NCBI GenBank assembly: GCA_002633025.1
Contig: NMRB01000080.1
Location: forward strand, 385,787-449,786
Reading direction: 5' to 3'
Source: Notospermus geniculatus
Taxonomy: Eukaryota; Nemertea; Pilidiophora; Heteronemertea; Lineidae
DNA: 64,000 nucleotides
The translations under genes were made by a program, and so were the position numbers. The notes beneath the pieces are model-generated. The model worked only from the letters and a program-made list of their open reading frames with translations. It was not told the DNA's origin and ran no database searches. Each line of letters starts with the position of its first letter. Positions within the stretch are counted from its first letter, which is position 1. Below are positions 1 through 10,946 of the stretch, in pieces.

Positions 1-450
1 TCATGAAGGATTCACTCCTCCCTTATTTGTAGGTAAAGGTCATAGATGTGTGTTCCCTGAACTAAACTAAGGCATTTGAATCACCAGAAGGGATTTCAAA
101 ATTGGTCCTTCACGTCATCTTTGCAATTTTCTTCCTGGTTTGTATTCACCACTGATCGTGAAATGAATTGTCATTCAGTTAAGGTGGTTAAATTATATCT
201 TTTAGGCGGTGGTCACGACGCTGCCTATGATTATGATGGCAAAAGCTGTATCCATGAAATACAAAGAAAGCTCATGGTCCTGTGTAAAACCAATGATTGT
301 TATGAAAGTATTCAAGGTAAACATTAATTTGGTTTTACCTGCATAGTCTCACATCATCATGTGCTATTATATCTATTCTTATACTGCCCTTAGAGCCTAT
401 TTAGTCATAAATTTGACAGACATTAGTAATTTTTAAACTTTGCCTCAATA
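1..450. other. Unassigned non-coding stretch
   Basis: I see no repeat structure or recognisable coding sequence here. The 83-codon frame at 76-327 has no motif or protein-like pattern I can name and is treated as chance. Confidence 0.5.
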
Positions 451-826
451 GCCGTGTTTACACCTGAGGAAATTGCCGGACCGGACCCGGCTCTGACCCG
501 CCTTTTTTGCGTTTACACCTATGAAAATCGGATCCGGATTAAAAATTGCCGGACTAATTTAGCCCGCTTTCGCTCGGCGGGTCTGATCCGGATTATACTT
601 TAGACCGGCAATTTCAAAGGTGTGGACAGAAAAATGCCGGGCTAAAACGTTTACTGAGCCCACCGACAGGTGTCGGTCTGCTAAAATTGAATGGGTGGTG
701 TGTCTATAAATAGCATGGCCAGCGTTCAATATCGTAAGACGAATAATAGGTGTGGACAGAAAATTCAATGGATCCGGGTTAAATTCGAACCCGGGCCTGG
801 AAAAATTGCATAGGTGTAAACACGGC
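451..826. mobile_element. TA-flanked MITE with 15-bp perfect inverted ends
   Basis: The ends GCCGTGTTTACACCT (451-465) and AGGTGTAAACACGGC (812-826) are perfect inverted repeats, each bordered outside by TA (449-450 and 827-828). The 376-bp interior contains repeated GGTGTGGACAGAAAA motifs (about 619 and 749) and CpG-containing blocks related to CCGGACC/GGATCCGG. There is no transposase frame, so it is a non-autonomous element. TA duplication suggests a Tc1/mariner-type mobiliser, which is inference. The element at 60438-60913 has the same architecture with different sequence. Confidence 0.85.
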
Positions 827-1500
827 TAATATGAGGTAAGTGAGATTCTCCTGTAACTTGAGAGCGAGTTGAATTTCATGACGCAACATTACTCAATTCA
901 CTTGGTAATTCTAATTTAAACTTCAGGAAAAGAAATAAACGCAAGACTGCTTTGATCTATAGATGGGGACAGATCTCTGATCTTTATCAAATTTTTAATC
1001 CGTAGCCCGAGCATCAGCATCGCGTGTGGTAATGACAAATTGAACTAATGAAAGGGAAATAAGGTTGGAAATAAACAGGTGATTTGGAGTGCGAAACGTA
1101 TGACGTAACTGTCCATCCCATAGAACGTCATCCCAGATAAGTTCAATGCCTCTGCAATTTAAATTCCACCGAAGAATGGATAGGAAGTGTTGATTTCAAA
1201 TATCAGAGGTTCTTGCCTCGATAGCAGAAGAATTTTAGGAAAAGAGCACCAAACTTATGACGTAATTGTCCATCCCATAATCTTTCAAAGTTATAAACTT
1301 AAGTTTAAGCTTAAGACCCGTAAGGGTTAGAAAGCTTCAAATTGTCATCATCGTGGCATGTCATTGCTTAGTTTGATGCCGCAGCAGTTGAGGTATCAGA
1401 TTAGCAAATATAGCAAAAAAGTCTTTATTTCAAAATGAAGATCAGAGATCATCTGCCTTAGTGGAAGATTATAGCCAAACAACTTGCGTTCTCAGAAGCA
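827..1500. other. Unassigned non-coding stretch
   Basis: Apparently unique sequence. The phrase around 'tgacgtaa.tgtccatcccata' occurs twice (about 1100 and 1259), a weak local duplication. No coding or RNA signal was seen. Confidence 0.45.
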
Positions 1501-2152
1501 GAAGACCAATACCAAAATAAAGTTGTAAAGTCACACAGAGGTCTGGCATTGCCACAGTCCAGCTTCTGTTATGGTCAGCACTGTTGCTATCTTCGAATCA
1601 AAGTCCTGACCCTGACGCTTTTGATGATAATGTTGGAGGAGCTAGATCCCAGTGGCAAAGCCAGGTCTCTGTGACCTTACAACTGTGATTTTGGCCCGAG
1701 AACATCAAGGGTTCTTAGCACTTCCTCCCTTCTTCACCGCACACAAACCCTGTGTGCGGTGAAGAAGGGAGTGAGCACTAACAACCCCTTATGTTCTCAG
1801 GAAGGTGTATCATGCCAATGCAAACCTCACAATGATAAAATACCTATAAATTCATCTCGAAATTTTGCAAATTTTTGACCCCCACCAGGGTCTTCCTCAG
1901 GCACTTTCTAGTGGAGAATGAGATCCCAGAAGGCCAAAACCAAAAGTTGTAAAGTCACACAGAGGTCCACAGTCCAGCCGCAGTCCAGCTTCTGTTAGTG
2001 ATGGTCAGCACTGTATCTTTGAATCAAAGTCCTGACACTAACGCTTTTGATGATAATGTTGGTAGAGCTAGATCCCAGTGGCAAAGCTTTCACTTCCGGG
2101 ATCTCTACTAGAAAGTGCCTGAGGAAGACCCCGCTTGCGGTCAAAAATTTGC
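1501..2152. repeat. Composite direct and inverted repeat cluster
   Basis: A ~143-bp block at 1520-1662 (AGTTGTAAAGTCACACAGAG ... CCCAGTGGCAAAG) is repeated in direct orientation at 1944-2087. A ~34-bp piece of it reappears in reverse complement at about 1663-1696. A second pair is inverted: 1868-1927 (GCAAATTTTTGACC ... GAGATCCC) against 2098-2152 (GGGATCTC ... GGTCAAAAATTTGC). Hairpin 1695-1801 sits between the direct copies. The arrangement suggests nested insertion followed by duplication of one non-autonomous element. No coding frame is involved. Confidence 0.8.
1695..1801. repeat. Hairpin repeat, family C, full copy
   Basis: The two ~50-bp arms are near-perfect reverse complements: CCCGAGAACAT...CACCGCACACA and TGTGTGCGGTGAAGAAGGGA...ATGTTCTCAGG. 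Relatives are a half copy at 16434-16483 and a second hairpin at 44878-44972. A fold-back MITE is the simplest reading. Transcribed, it would form a ~50-bp RNA hairpin. Confidence 0.8.
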
Positions 2153-2489
2153 AACATTTGGAGAAGACTTTATATGTATTTTATCATTTTGTTTGTCGTT
2201 CTTTGTGCTCTATGTTGGATATCAACCTCACAATGCAGTCTCAGTAATCACTTTGTCTGCAATGTTTTTTTGACACCAGCACTGTCTGAAGTGGAAAGAA
2301 ACAGCATGCAATGAAAACATTCCCATAGGGCACATTTCATTCTAATTGATATGCCTGACAGTAGCAACATATAGACAGTCTCTACTTCGACATGGGAAAC
2401 ATTCTTCTTTAAGTTGTATCCATCAACAGACACTGAGTTTATCCCATTTCTCCATTTCCTTTTCCGGTATAGGGTTCTGAAAGATTTAG

Positions 2490-2665
2490 AGTGGAACCTC
2501 TCTGTTAAGGACACCTTTGGAACTGACAAATGCTGTCCTTAATTGAGAGGTGTCCTGATTACAGAGGTCAAAGTGAATAGAAATGGTGAGTTTGGGACTG
2601 AACTTTGGTGTCCTTAATAGAGAAGTGTCCTCCTGGCCGAGGTGTCCGCTAAGGAAGGTTCCACT
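2490..2665. mobile_element. MITE of the GTGGAACCTCTC family
   Basis: The element begins AGTGGAACCTCTC and ends GGTTCCACT in inverse orientation. The interior has several phrases built on 'tgtccttaatagagaggtgtcc', themselves partly inverted. Related copies: a 3'-part fragment at 2940-3018, a near-complete copy at 6739-6908 and a diverged reversed one at 16295-16412. No coding capacity. Confidence 0.8.
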
Positions 2666-2939
2666 ACTTAAATGGTTGGATGTGGGTAATGTGGGGGTGG
2701 GGGAGAATCACAGGCTTTTGGTGGATATCATTTTTAGGGGGCATGGGGGGATTAAATGGAGATAATCTCTTGGTCATCTTCAATGGATTTCGACCTGAAA
2801 ATGGTGGTGTAAAAATATAACATTTTTGCCTCCAGATATACAAAGTATAATCTCTGGGTGTGTGACAGCATACATAAAATTCATGTCCGCATCTCACTGA
2901 CCTGATTACAGATGCCCAAAAAATAGTACGCCTAATGAT

Positions 2940-3018
2940 CAGTTTTGGTCTGAACTTTGGTGTCCTTAATAGAGAGGTGTCCTCCTGGCAGAGGTATCTG
3001 CTTAAAGGGAGGTTCCCT
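2940..3018 (+). repeat. Fragment of the GTGGAACCTCTC MITE family
   Basis: Matches the right half of 2490-2665: both contain TCTGAACTTTGGTGTCCTTA or close variants, then a tcctcctggc.gaggt phrase and a closing GGGAGGTTCC. The left half is missing. Confidence 0.75.
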
Positions 3019-3418
3019 GTAGTTTCAAATCTTGTTCTTTGATCTTCCTCAACTGTTACCGAGGTGCAAAAATATTTAGGATGATATAAAAGGTGCGGGA
3101 GGAACTCAGAGGAAATTGCAAAGGAAAGAATATCGACAAAAGAATGAAAGATATGAACATATGAACATATCAGGTTCAAATGGAATGAACAAAAGCGTAA
3201 TAACGTAGGCCTACAGACATGAAGGAGAAGGTTCGGAGCGAGCAGCGTGGGGGAGGATGACAAATATGTTCTAAGAATAGAACATTGAAAACGGTATTTC
3301 TGTAACTAAATTTGAATGAGCGTTCTTTTATTTTCTAAATGCACCTTTTATGATCTTCTGCTAAGTCTATTGAATATCTTCTTTGATATTCTTGACAATA
3401 CTATAATATTCAAGGCTG
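3019..3418. other. Unassigned non-coding stretch
   Basis: No repeat partner found. Contains one copy of the enriched octamer TAGGCCTA (3206-3213). A long minus-strand open frame running 2664-3263 crosses the MITE fragment and is not credible as a gene. Confidence 0.45.
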
Positions 3419-3556
3419 GGGCCATATTTATGAAGCCTTTGCAACTTTGCATTCACGCAAGTCTATTGTTTAGTTGCACAAGCCCTATTGTTCACTGACT
3501 GCCTTACAATAGATTTGCGTGAACGCAAAGTTGCGAAGGCTTCATAAATATGGCCC
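3419..3556. mobile_element. GGCC-ended palindromic MITE, copy 1
   Basis: Arms GGGCCATATTTATGAAGCC and its reverse complement close a 138-bp near-palindrome, continuing inward with an arm that reads 'aactttgcattcacgcaagtc'. AGGCTG flanks both sides (3413-3418 and 3557-3562). The outer ~10 bp match the nine other GGCC-ended palindromes in this window; the inner arm matches none of them. Confidence 0.85.
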
Positions 3557-3625
3557 AGGCTGGATTCGAACTTGGGACCTGCCACTAGACTATCAGGGCT
3601 CCTCAACCTGAGTTCTTTGAAACCT
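3557..3625 (-). repeat. tRNA-like SINE head fragment
   Basis: Read on the minus strand it has a box A-like GATAGTCTAGTGGCAGG followed about 30 bp later by a box B-like AGTTCGAATCC. The fragment abuts the palindromic MITE and has no recognisable body or tail. It is a tRNA-derived SINE relic rather than a functional tRNA. Confidence 0.5.
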
Positions 3626-4147
3626 GAGTTTTTGTAATTTTTGATAACCTCTTCAAGATATACGACTTATCCCAGCAGCCATATTGTATTATACATGTAG
3701 GGCCATTTGATTCATTTTGCTTCATAATAGGAGTCCTCAAAACTTATTCATTTTTGACATCAACCATATAAACCAGCAATAAAAGCCATACAACAAAGGA
3801 TATAACATACATGAGGAACTACTTAAGGTAAGTCTCCAGAGAAACACAAAGGTATTAGACTGGTCCAAGTAGAAGGCAATAATGTTGGATTGGATAAAAG
3901 AAGCTTTCAACTTGATCACCTAAAAGATTAATGTCATCGTATTTGATATTTGGGGCAAAAGTGATTCCTTCTCTGAGATAAATCATGCTCTTGCCCAAAT
4001 CGGGATTGAAATAGGCCCTATTTGTCACAATTCTCAATATTTAGGGTACAGGGAGTAATGACGCAAACGATTTATTCGAAAGAAGAGCGGTAAGGGATCT
4101 TTTCTTTTAACAGCCGCCTGCAAAAGAGCATCCTCGCACCCAGGGTC
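3626..4147. other. Unassigned non-coding stretch
   Basis: No repeat, RNA or coding signal that I can support. Confidence 0.45.
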
Positions 4148-4422
4148 GTCACAACCGCACCCCTCCTCGCAGTTACTCTACTTACCTGTCCCATTCCTGA
4201 ACTCAGAAAAAAATGACCAAGTCCTAAGTTGAAGATAATGGGGTGGGGGTATGGTCAGAAACAGTAATGTCCTGTCCACTTACTTGTCCCACTCCCGAGC
4301 CTGGCAAAGAATGACAGCGTGCGATATCTTCAACTTAGGATTTGGTCATTTTTACCGAGTTCAGGCACGGGACAGGAAAGTGGGAGTTTAGAGTATTAAG
4401 GGAGGGGTACAGCCACAATGGC
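4148..4422. mobile_element. Fold-back element with ~55-bp arms
   Basis: The left arm, from CTTACCTGTCCC at 4181 to CTAAGTTGAAGAT at 4236, is the reverse complement of 4325-4380 with few mismatches. Weaker inverted similarity continues outward (GCACCCCTCC near 4157 against GGAGGGG near 4402). A third partial copy of the arm, in direct orientation, lies in the loop near 4279. No coding capacity. The minus-strand open frame that overlaps the right arm (4335-4622) is probably incidental. Confidence 0.75.
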
Positions 4423-5975
4423 CTGAGATCCTCAGGATGGTAGAAGAGATAATAACGGCCATCCTTGATCTTTTGCAAATGGCCACCTATTCTTCCTAAT
4501 GTTTTCGGGTATGGGCCATAATCACTCAAAAAGGTTTCTCGGATTGGAGAGGTGTGGGGAACTTTAAATTCTTTCATCAGCCTGCAGTAGAGTGGATGAA
4601 AGCAATCCTTCATCTCTTGCAAATGACCGTTGTTCTTTCCTACCGATCTTTTTTAAAGAGATTACAGTATCAGCCACTCATTAGATCTAATGAAATGATG
4701 CTCATTTTATGATATAGCAATGCAGTTAATGTGTCAGAAGACGAGGGCTTGGAAAAGCTGCATTATCAGCACACACCCAGGAAACAAAAATCGTCTGATG
4801 TTCGTGTGATACAGATCCCTGGATAAAAGCTTCGGGTAAAAGTCAGGTACAGATGTTGTATAATCTTACGATTAACATCCAAAGATCTACAAAGCTGGTT
4901 GCGGGCAGCGGTGTGAAAAATGTCGCGGACGACCATGTGACACATTTGCATAATCCGTTGACGTCAGACGTGACCTACAATGACAGAAAACGTGAATGAA
5001 ACGTGCAAGAAATTCGAACATTCACACCAAAGGTGAACTTTGTGGTCAAACAATCCTGACCTTTCCATACGCTTTATGAAAATACGCACGTTCTTTTCCC
5101 CGTTTGACCAATTAAAGTTTTTGTCACGTCAGGGGCTGACTGATTCAGGGTCCAAACACACCCACAATTTCCTACTATTCAGGCCAAAGAAGGGTTTCAT
5201 ACGCAATCATATTCATTCATGTTTTGGTCCATTCATAGGAAATGACTGGTGAATGTGACTCAATAGTAGTACAAACAAGCCTAATTTGGGATTTTTTATT
5301 TCAATTACTTCCTGGATGTTGGTTGGGTTCAATCATTACTGTTGATATACGTCACTCATGAAAGTAACACCTATATCTACTCATCGGATAGTCTCAATCT
5401 GGGTAGTCTTAGTTCCATCTGCTCACTTTGCAGTGTGAGATTGGTACAAGGCAACAGAAAAAGCAACTGATTGGTCAGTTTGTTCTAAAGTAGTCCATCA
5501 TATGTCCATATCATGTTGTCCACAGTACTGCAGATAGGATTTCACCATAGTTTGGCATTAGGCCATGTAAACAACTCTGTGTGAAGAAGTCCAAGTTCAT
5601 GGCAACACTAAGGAAACAAGACTAAAGATGACTTTATTTTTAGGGTCAGTGATACGTTCTCTGCCTTCTCCGAACATCATGAGGGCACTCAACCCTCCTT
5701 TCTCCTCCATTCACGTTGGGCATCGCAAAGTACATAGCAATCGAAACTGTGTTTAAGCAAATGTCAATCGTTGATAGATCGGCTATCTCCCCAGGAGAGC
5801 AATACTTCAAGTCTGATACTATGTCAACAATAGCAAGTGGACCAAATTAAGAACTAGCTCTCATACTGGTTGTCTACACAAGTGGTCGATTCTGAAATGT
5901 TCATAGAATTCCACAAGGTACTGGTACCAGGAATGCATTCTGTGTCACATCGCCTTTTCTTTTTCATCAGACTGT
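4423..5975. other. Unassigned non-coding stretch
   Basis: Mostly unique-looking sequence. Nothing gene-like or repeated was recognised. Confidence 0.45.
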
Positions 5976-6290
5976 CAACGAGCTGCTTCGGTCTTTCTAC
6001 CGAGCGTCTTGCTGCTTCAGTCTTTCTACTGAGCATCTTGTTGCTTCAGTCTTTCTACTAAGCATCCTGCTGCTTCAATCTTTCTACTGAGCATCTTGCT
6101 GCTTCAGTCTTTCTACTGAGCATCTTGCTGCTTCAGTCTTTCTACTGAGCATCTTGCTGCTTCAATCTTTCTACTGAGCATCCTGCTGCTTCAATCTTTC
6201 TACTGAACATCCTGCTGCTTCAATCTTTCTACTGAGCATCTTGCTGCTTCAGTCTTTCTACTGAGCGTCTTGCTGCTTCAGTCTTTTTAC
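5976..6290. repeat. 29-bp minisatellite, ~10 copies
   Basis: The unit is approximately CTTGCTGCTTCAGTC followed by TTTCTACTGAGCAT. Copies differ by single substitutions (caGtc/caAtc, gAgc/gAac). Each unit carries a short internal inverted pair TCAGT/ACTGA. The first copies at 5982 are the most diverged. Confidence 0.95.
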
Positions 6291-6738
6291 CATGAAGCAA
6301 ACCATAACACAGTCTCGATGTCAGGCAAGTTTTTGTTGTAATGGAGGATTGCAACCTGCAGGAGGGTGACCACAGAACAGCACTAAATAACTCCCAGCAT
6401 CGGCCAGGTTTGTTCCGGTGAAAACCAAAAGTATGGTTTTTTATTCTTACACCCTTACAATATTACCTACAAGACATCAGCAGCAGTCGATTTTCAAAAA
6501 ACAACCTACCTGCATCATTAGCAAGTCTTTATTCACCTGTGAAATGATCAATATACCTTGAGGGGGTAAAAGACCAGATGCATTGAAAACTGGATCCTCA
6601 ATGCTCAAAAGATACTGGTCAAGGATCACGTAAAAGTCTAAGGATACTGGTCCAGAATCCCATAGACAATCACCTAAACAAATCTACAAGAGTGTCCCTA
6701 CTCGGCAACGAGTGCTGAAAAGCTTACACCCAGAATCA
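6291..6738. other. Unassigned non-coding stretch
   Basis: Two phrases built on 'ggatactggtc' (about 6606-6654) suggest a small local duplication. Nothing else seen. Confidence 0.4.
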
Positions 6739-6908
6739 TTGGAACCTCTCTATTGAGGACACCTTTGGAACTGACCAACACTGTCCATAATTGAGAAGTG
6801 TTCTCATTACAGAGGTTAAATGAATGGAATGGTCAATTAGGAATTGAATTTTTGTGTCCTAAACAGAGAGTGTCCTCCTGGCAGAGGTGTCCACTAAGGG
6901 AGGTTCAA
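6739..6908. mobile_element. MITE of the GTGGAACCTCTC family, near-complete
   Basis: Begins TTGGAACCTCTC and ends GGAGGTTCAA. The order of interior phrases equals that of 2490-2665 with scattered substitutions and small deletions, so it is a more decayed sister copy. Confidence 0.8.
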
Positions 6909-7361
6909 ATATAACACATGAGATGATGCTTTTATCAGATGCAACCTCAGCCACACCTCATCAGTGCCCGGGGAAACAAGGAAGGCAATCGATTGACCCT
7001 GAAACAACGGGGAACAATCCGAAGCCTAAAAAAACACCGTAATAATGTAATAACATAAGGGAGAATATGTAGCTTCGCAATAAAAAGCCCATAAAATCTA
7101 TAACATGCATAGTTCTGCAGAACTTAATTAGGTAATTTCCAACTCTCGCCAATAACAGAGCTAATATGCCAAGCTCATTAAAAAAAGTTGTTCTGGCTAG
7201 ACTGGTAGGAAGCAATGAAGATTACTTTTGCATGAAGGTTCTGTTGAAATTGAAACTCATTTAAAGGTGCACTGAAAGTTTGTTCTTCACTAGTCATTTA
7301 TAAATATTTACTATCACCAGTGCCGAATCTGTACTTTAAATAATTTGCCCAACTCTTCAAG
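6909..7361. other. Unassigned non-coding stretch
   Basis: No repeat partner, RNA signature or protein-like frame recognised. Confidence 0.4.
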
Positions 7362-7363
7362 TA

Positions 7364-7558
7364 CTGTAAACCGTGAAATTTTACGAGCGTTTTATTTTTG
7401 TGATGAGGGGTCAAAACGTGAATTTGAATCGCGCGAAAATCACTGGGCCTTTAAAATTTCTGAAGCTCAAGGGCCATATCGCGAAATTTATTCTCCGCGA
7501 ATTTGTGAAGTACGAAAATCGCGAACAATTAGTGCTGCGAAAATTTCACGGTTTACAG
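7364..7558. mobile_element. TA-flanked MITE with CTGTAAACCGTGAAATTT ends
   Basis: Ends CTGTAAACCGTGAAATTTT and AAAATTTCACGGTTTACAG are inverted repeats, bordered by TA at 7362-7363 and 7559-7560. The 195-bp interior is rich in TCGCGA/CGCGAA phrases, also partly inverted, so open frames cross it on both strands by chance. Ends of this general type (TACTGTAAAC...) are, to my knowledge, common in invertebrate mariner-type MITEs. Confidence 0.85.
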
Positions 7559-7560
7559 TA

Positions 7561-9604
7561 ATGCCTTTAGGCCTACATGTAGAATGACAAAGAAAAAGGG
7601 ATGAAGCTAGCTTCTGCCAAGTCTTATTCGCACAGTCACACTGTTCAATGAGCCAAGGTTTCCATTCTAATGGATTTTCAGTTTTGAACATTTTAGCCAG
7701 TGGTTGAAGTTGTAGCCAAATAAGAGGTGAAACAGCCAATAGCAATTTGGTGAGTGGGTAGTGCATCCCTGAAGATAAGATGACAACGTATAATTTCAGC
7801 AATAATTCAGCTTTCAGCAATACTTCAACCATAATGTGCCAGTCCTTTCATTGTATATTTTTTGAAATCCTTACATGCAAATTGGTAATTTATTTGCAAT
7901 TACTCTCGCGACTCATCAGCAATTAAAAAGCAATAAATATTACAAGAAATAACCCAAGGGAATATACAACTGTAAATTCTTTCTTATCTTTGTAAAGAAG
8001 CAAGTCAAAGCAGAGCCAAGGAAAGTAAATTATTGTAACATTACTATGAACTGCCATAAAGTTGGTAGTTGCTTGTCTTAGCCATTCTTTTATTGCAATA
8101 AAGTCATAGCCGTAAATGCCAAACTCGCGAAGCTATTCATTACATTTCTTGGCAAATGATGCAGAAGCAGTTGGTACAAGACTTAAGAACAAGGTTCAGC
8201 ATGAAAGGGAAGGTAAGACAAGTAGACATTCACAACATCTACATAAATCTCTCTGTTACTTCTGCAGATCATTTCTTCTGTGTCTTTCTTCACTATTGAA
8301 AGCAAAGGTTTAAGTTGAACAAGAACTTATTAACAAGATACAAAGCCTTAGAACCATCTGAACCTCGACTTGTTCAACTCCCACTGCTAACCATCTCTGC
8401 CATGAAGATATCGACAGGTAAAGAAAAGCATTAGCAAAACACTGACCAAAGAAAAATCCAGTTAATCCCATAGATTGACGTTCACCCTCCCACACTGATG
8501 TGACTTGTTCCATCAAATCTGCTGTTTGGCTTCCAGACAATATCCCATAATGGATGCCATGACCCGAGAAGTAAGAAACTCTTCGACCATTCTTTGAACC
8601 CATGGTTTTAAACAAATTTAGCTAAATCTCACCTAACTCACAATAAAGTCTGACTCATTGGTGAACAATATGACTATTGTCAATTACAGAATGCCTTTGT
8701 CAAAACATTACGTCACTGAAAAGCTTGACCACATGATACTCAGTAGTTTTCAACAGTTTATCCACCTACATGAAATAAGAAAGTATAATCAAATTTGCAA
8801 ACAGCAACAAAAAAGGTTTCATCCAATGCATTAGCATTCATTTTGGTTACTGCAAATGGTATTATGTCTGAGCTGTTGGCAGAAAATAATGCACCCATCG
8901 CCATCAAAACAGTTTTTTTGCACAAAAACAAGTCACTGAGAAATGTACTCCAAAGTCAAAATAGTATGTCAGAATGAGAGTTGATATCCTCCATCAATTC
9001 CTTGACACCTTCGAACACAAACACGTAAGAAATAAACTAAATGACTCGCTGGTAAGGGGATAGGTTACGAGTTCAAGTTTATTGCACTGCAAAACAGGAT
9101 ACCAAGAAGCATATTTTCATCTTTTTAGATGAGAAGACACATTCTGAATCTTAATTTGCCAGCAGTCTTAAGACTCTTAAACTCAAGTCACTTAAAATAT
9201 TCTTTATTCTGGCCAATAATGCTTATGTTTTGGCAGTTCCATCTTCAACAGCTTCATATTAATAGAGTTATCATAACAACTCACTCTCAGAAACAAACAT
9301 TTATTTACATCAACATTCATGAAAGCAAAAGTCAGCATTCTGTAAAAAGGTTTTAATGAGATTGTAACAACGCAAAACAAATGGCAATAGAACACTTTGA
9401 GGAGTTGAAATCAGTGCATGAACTTTGTACTTTGTCAAATTGATCATTCATCTCATGCAATTTGTTTTCAATTTCATTGTACACTGACAAAAGTAGCGTT
9501 TTAATAGTTGACAATTTAATTGAAGGTACCCGATGACCTGCTTTGATACTATAGATAAGAAGACTGAAAGGGACTTTTATTTGCCCAACAGAAGGAGTTT
9601 TCTG
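7561..9604. other. Unassigned non-coding stretch
   Basis: About 2 kb with no inverted or tandem structure that I could see. One TAGGCCTA octamer lies at 7568-7575. Several frames of 60-114 codons are open but share no recognisable motif. Confidence 0.45.
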
Positions 9605-10045
9605 CTGACTAGGCTTTGTGCCAAGAATCTGACTTCAAAAGTCATAAAGCATTTTACTTCAATACAATCCTAGGCCAAGCACCAATTCATAATCTGACTT
9701 CAGTCATAAAGCATAGATTTTAACTTCAATACAGTCGGGCAAGCACCAGATAATCTGCTTTCAGCAATAAAGCATAAGGGTATTCAACTTCAATACAATC
9801 CTAGGCCAAGCACCAATAATCTGCTTTCAGCCATCAAGCATATACATTTGTATTCAACTTCAATACAATCCTAGGCCTGGCACCAATGATCTGCCTTTTG
9901 TCATAAAGTATAGATTATACTTGACTACAATCCAAGGCCTGCCACCAATAATCTGCTTTCAGCCATAACACATTGACTTAACTACAAAACAATCCTTGGA
10001 GTCTAGCACCAAGAATCTGCCTTCAACACCAGCACAGACCCGGAT
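9605..10045. repeat. Diverged tandem repeat of ~60-75 bp, ~7 copies
   Basis: Recurring phrase order: CAATACAATCCTAGGCC, then a CAAGCACCAATAATCTGCT variant, then TTTCAGCCATAAAGCAT. Spacing varies through small indels, so it is an old minisatellite. Confidence 0.9.
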
Positions 10046-10256
10046 ATGCACATGATATTTGCAAAAGAAAACATCTCACACTGCACAAAAATATGGCTGC
10101 TTTCATCAAACAAGGAACTACAGCTTTTTGGTTGAGTTGTCAGAGAGACATGGTTGTGTCTGGCAAAACAGAAGATATGCACGTCATTCACCAGAGAAGA
10201 AGTAATTATGGTTCCCGATCAATCAGATCGGGAACCATATTGTGTTTGGTCATGGT

Positions 10257-10264
10257 GTCTGTGT

Positions 10265-10303
<39 letters not shown>

Positions 10304-10330
10304 TGTGTGTGTGTGTGTGTTTCTGTGTGT
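10257..10330. repeat. TG microsatellite
   Basis: Interrupted (TG)n tract with two ATG interruptions and a TTC break near 10320. The valine/cysteine-rich frames that cross it are artefacts. Confidence 0.98.
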
Positions 10331-10668
10331 CCGGTCTGTCACACCTTCATATGTCATCTCCTGGAACAGCTACAGTCTTGGAAACAAGTCCTACCCCTAG
10401 GTTTGTCAACCTGGGCAATCCAATGAGCCAAAAATTTTCAATCTCAGATGGCTCCATCATGATGTAATCAACATATCGGACTTGATATTTTGTCTGTCAC
10501 ACCTATATTTGATGGTATAACTTGGCTCCTTCAACACCTATAGCAATGGAAATAAGTTCTACCCTTAGGTTTTCATACCGTAGGAATCGAATGGACTGGT
10601 TACTTTTGATCTGAGATGTAGGGGTCATGGTGATATCGATATCACGAATTTGATATTTTCAGATAACT
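10331..10668. repeat. Imperfect ~165-bp tandem duplication
   Basis: Both halves follow the same order: GTCTGTCACACCT, then GGAA(A)YAAGTYCTACCC, then TAGGTTT, then a phrase like 'tcaatctcagatg', then 'atcatgatgtaatcaacatatc' or its variant 'gtcatggtgatatcgatatc', ending TTGATATTTT. Copy 1 runs about 10331-10490 and copy 2 about 10491-10668. They are clearly related but well diverged. Confidence 0.8.
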
Positions 10669-10708
10669 TGCCATATTTTCAACTGAGCAACATGAAACAA
10701 GTCTTANG

Positions 10709-10946
10709 CCATGTCATGTGACGTCATGCCATGTCATGTGACGTCATGCCATGTCATGTGACGTCATGCCATGTCATGTCATGAGACGTCATGTGACGTC
10801 ATGCCACGTCATGTCATGTGACGTCATGGACGTCATGTCATGTGACGTGTCATGTGACGTCATGTCATGTGACGTCATGTACGTCATGTCATGTGACGTC
10901 ATGTACGTCATGTCACATGACGTCACACCACGTCACGTCCCATCAT
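10709..10946. repeat. 20-bp minisatellite rebuilding TGACGTCA
   Basis: The unit is GCCATGTCATGTGACGTCAT, regular for the first three copies and then broken into variants. The full CRE octamer TGACGTCA occurs nine times: at 10719, 10739, 10759, 10794, 10819, 10855, 10870, 10894 and 10918. In animals TGACGTCA is the high-affinity site for CREB/ATF proteins; whether it is bound here is unknown. An undetermined base (N) at 10706 borders the array. Confidence 0.9.

Noticed and set aside
2664-3263. Longest open frame in the window (199 codons, minus strand)
   Set aside because: It crosses a MITE fragment (2940-3018), has no motif and the composition of translated AT-rich DNA.
10093-10467. Valine/cysteine-rich protein frame
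   Set aside because: Translation of the TG microsatellite.
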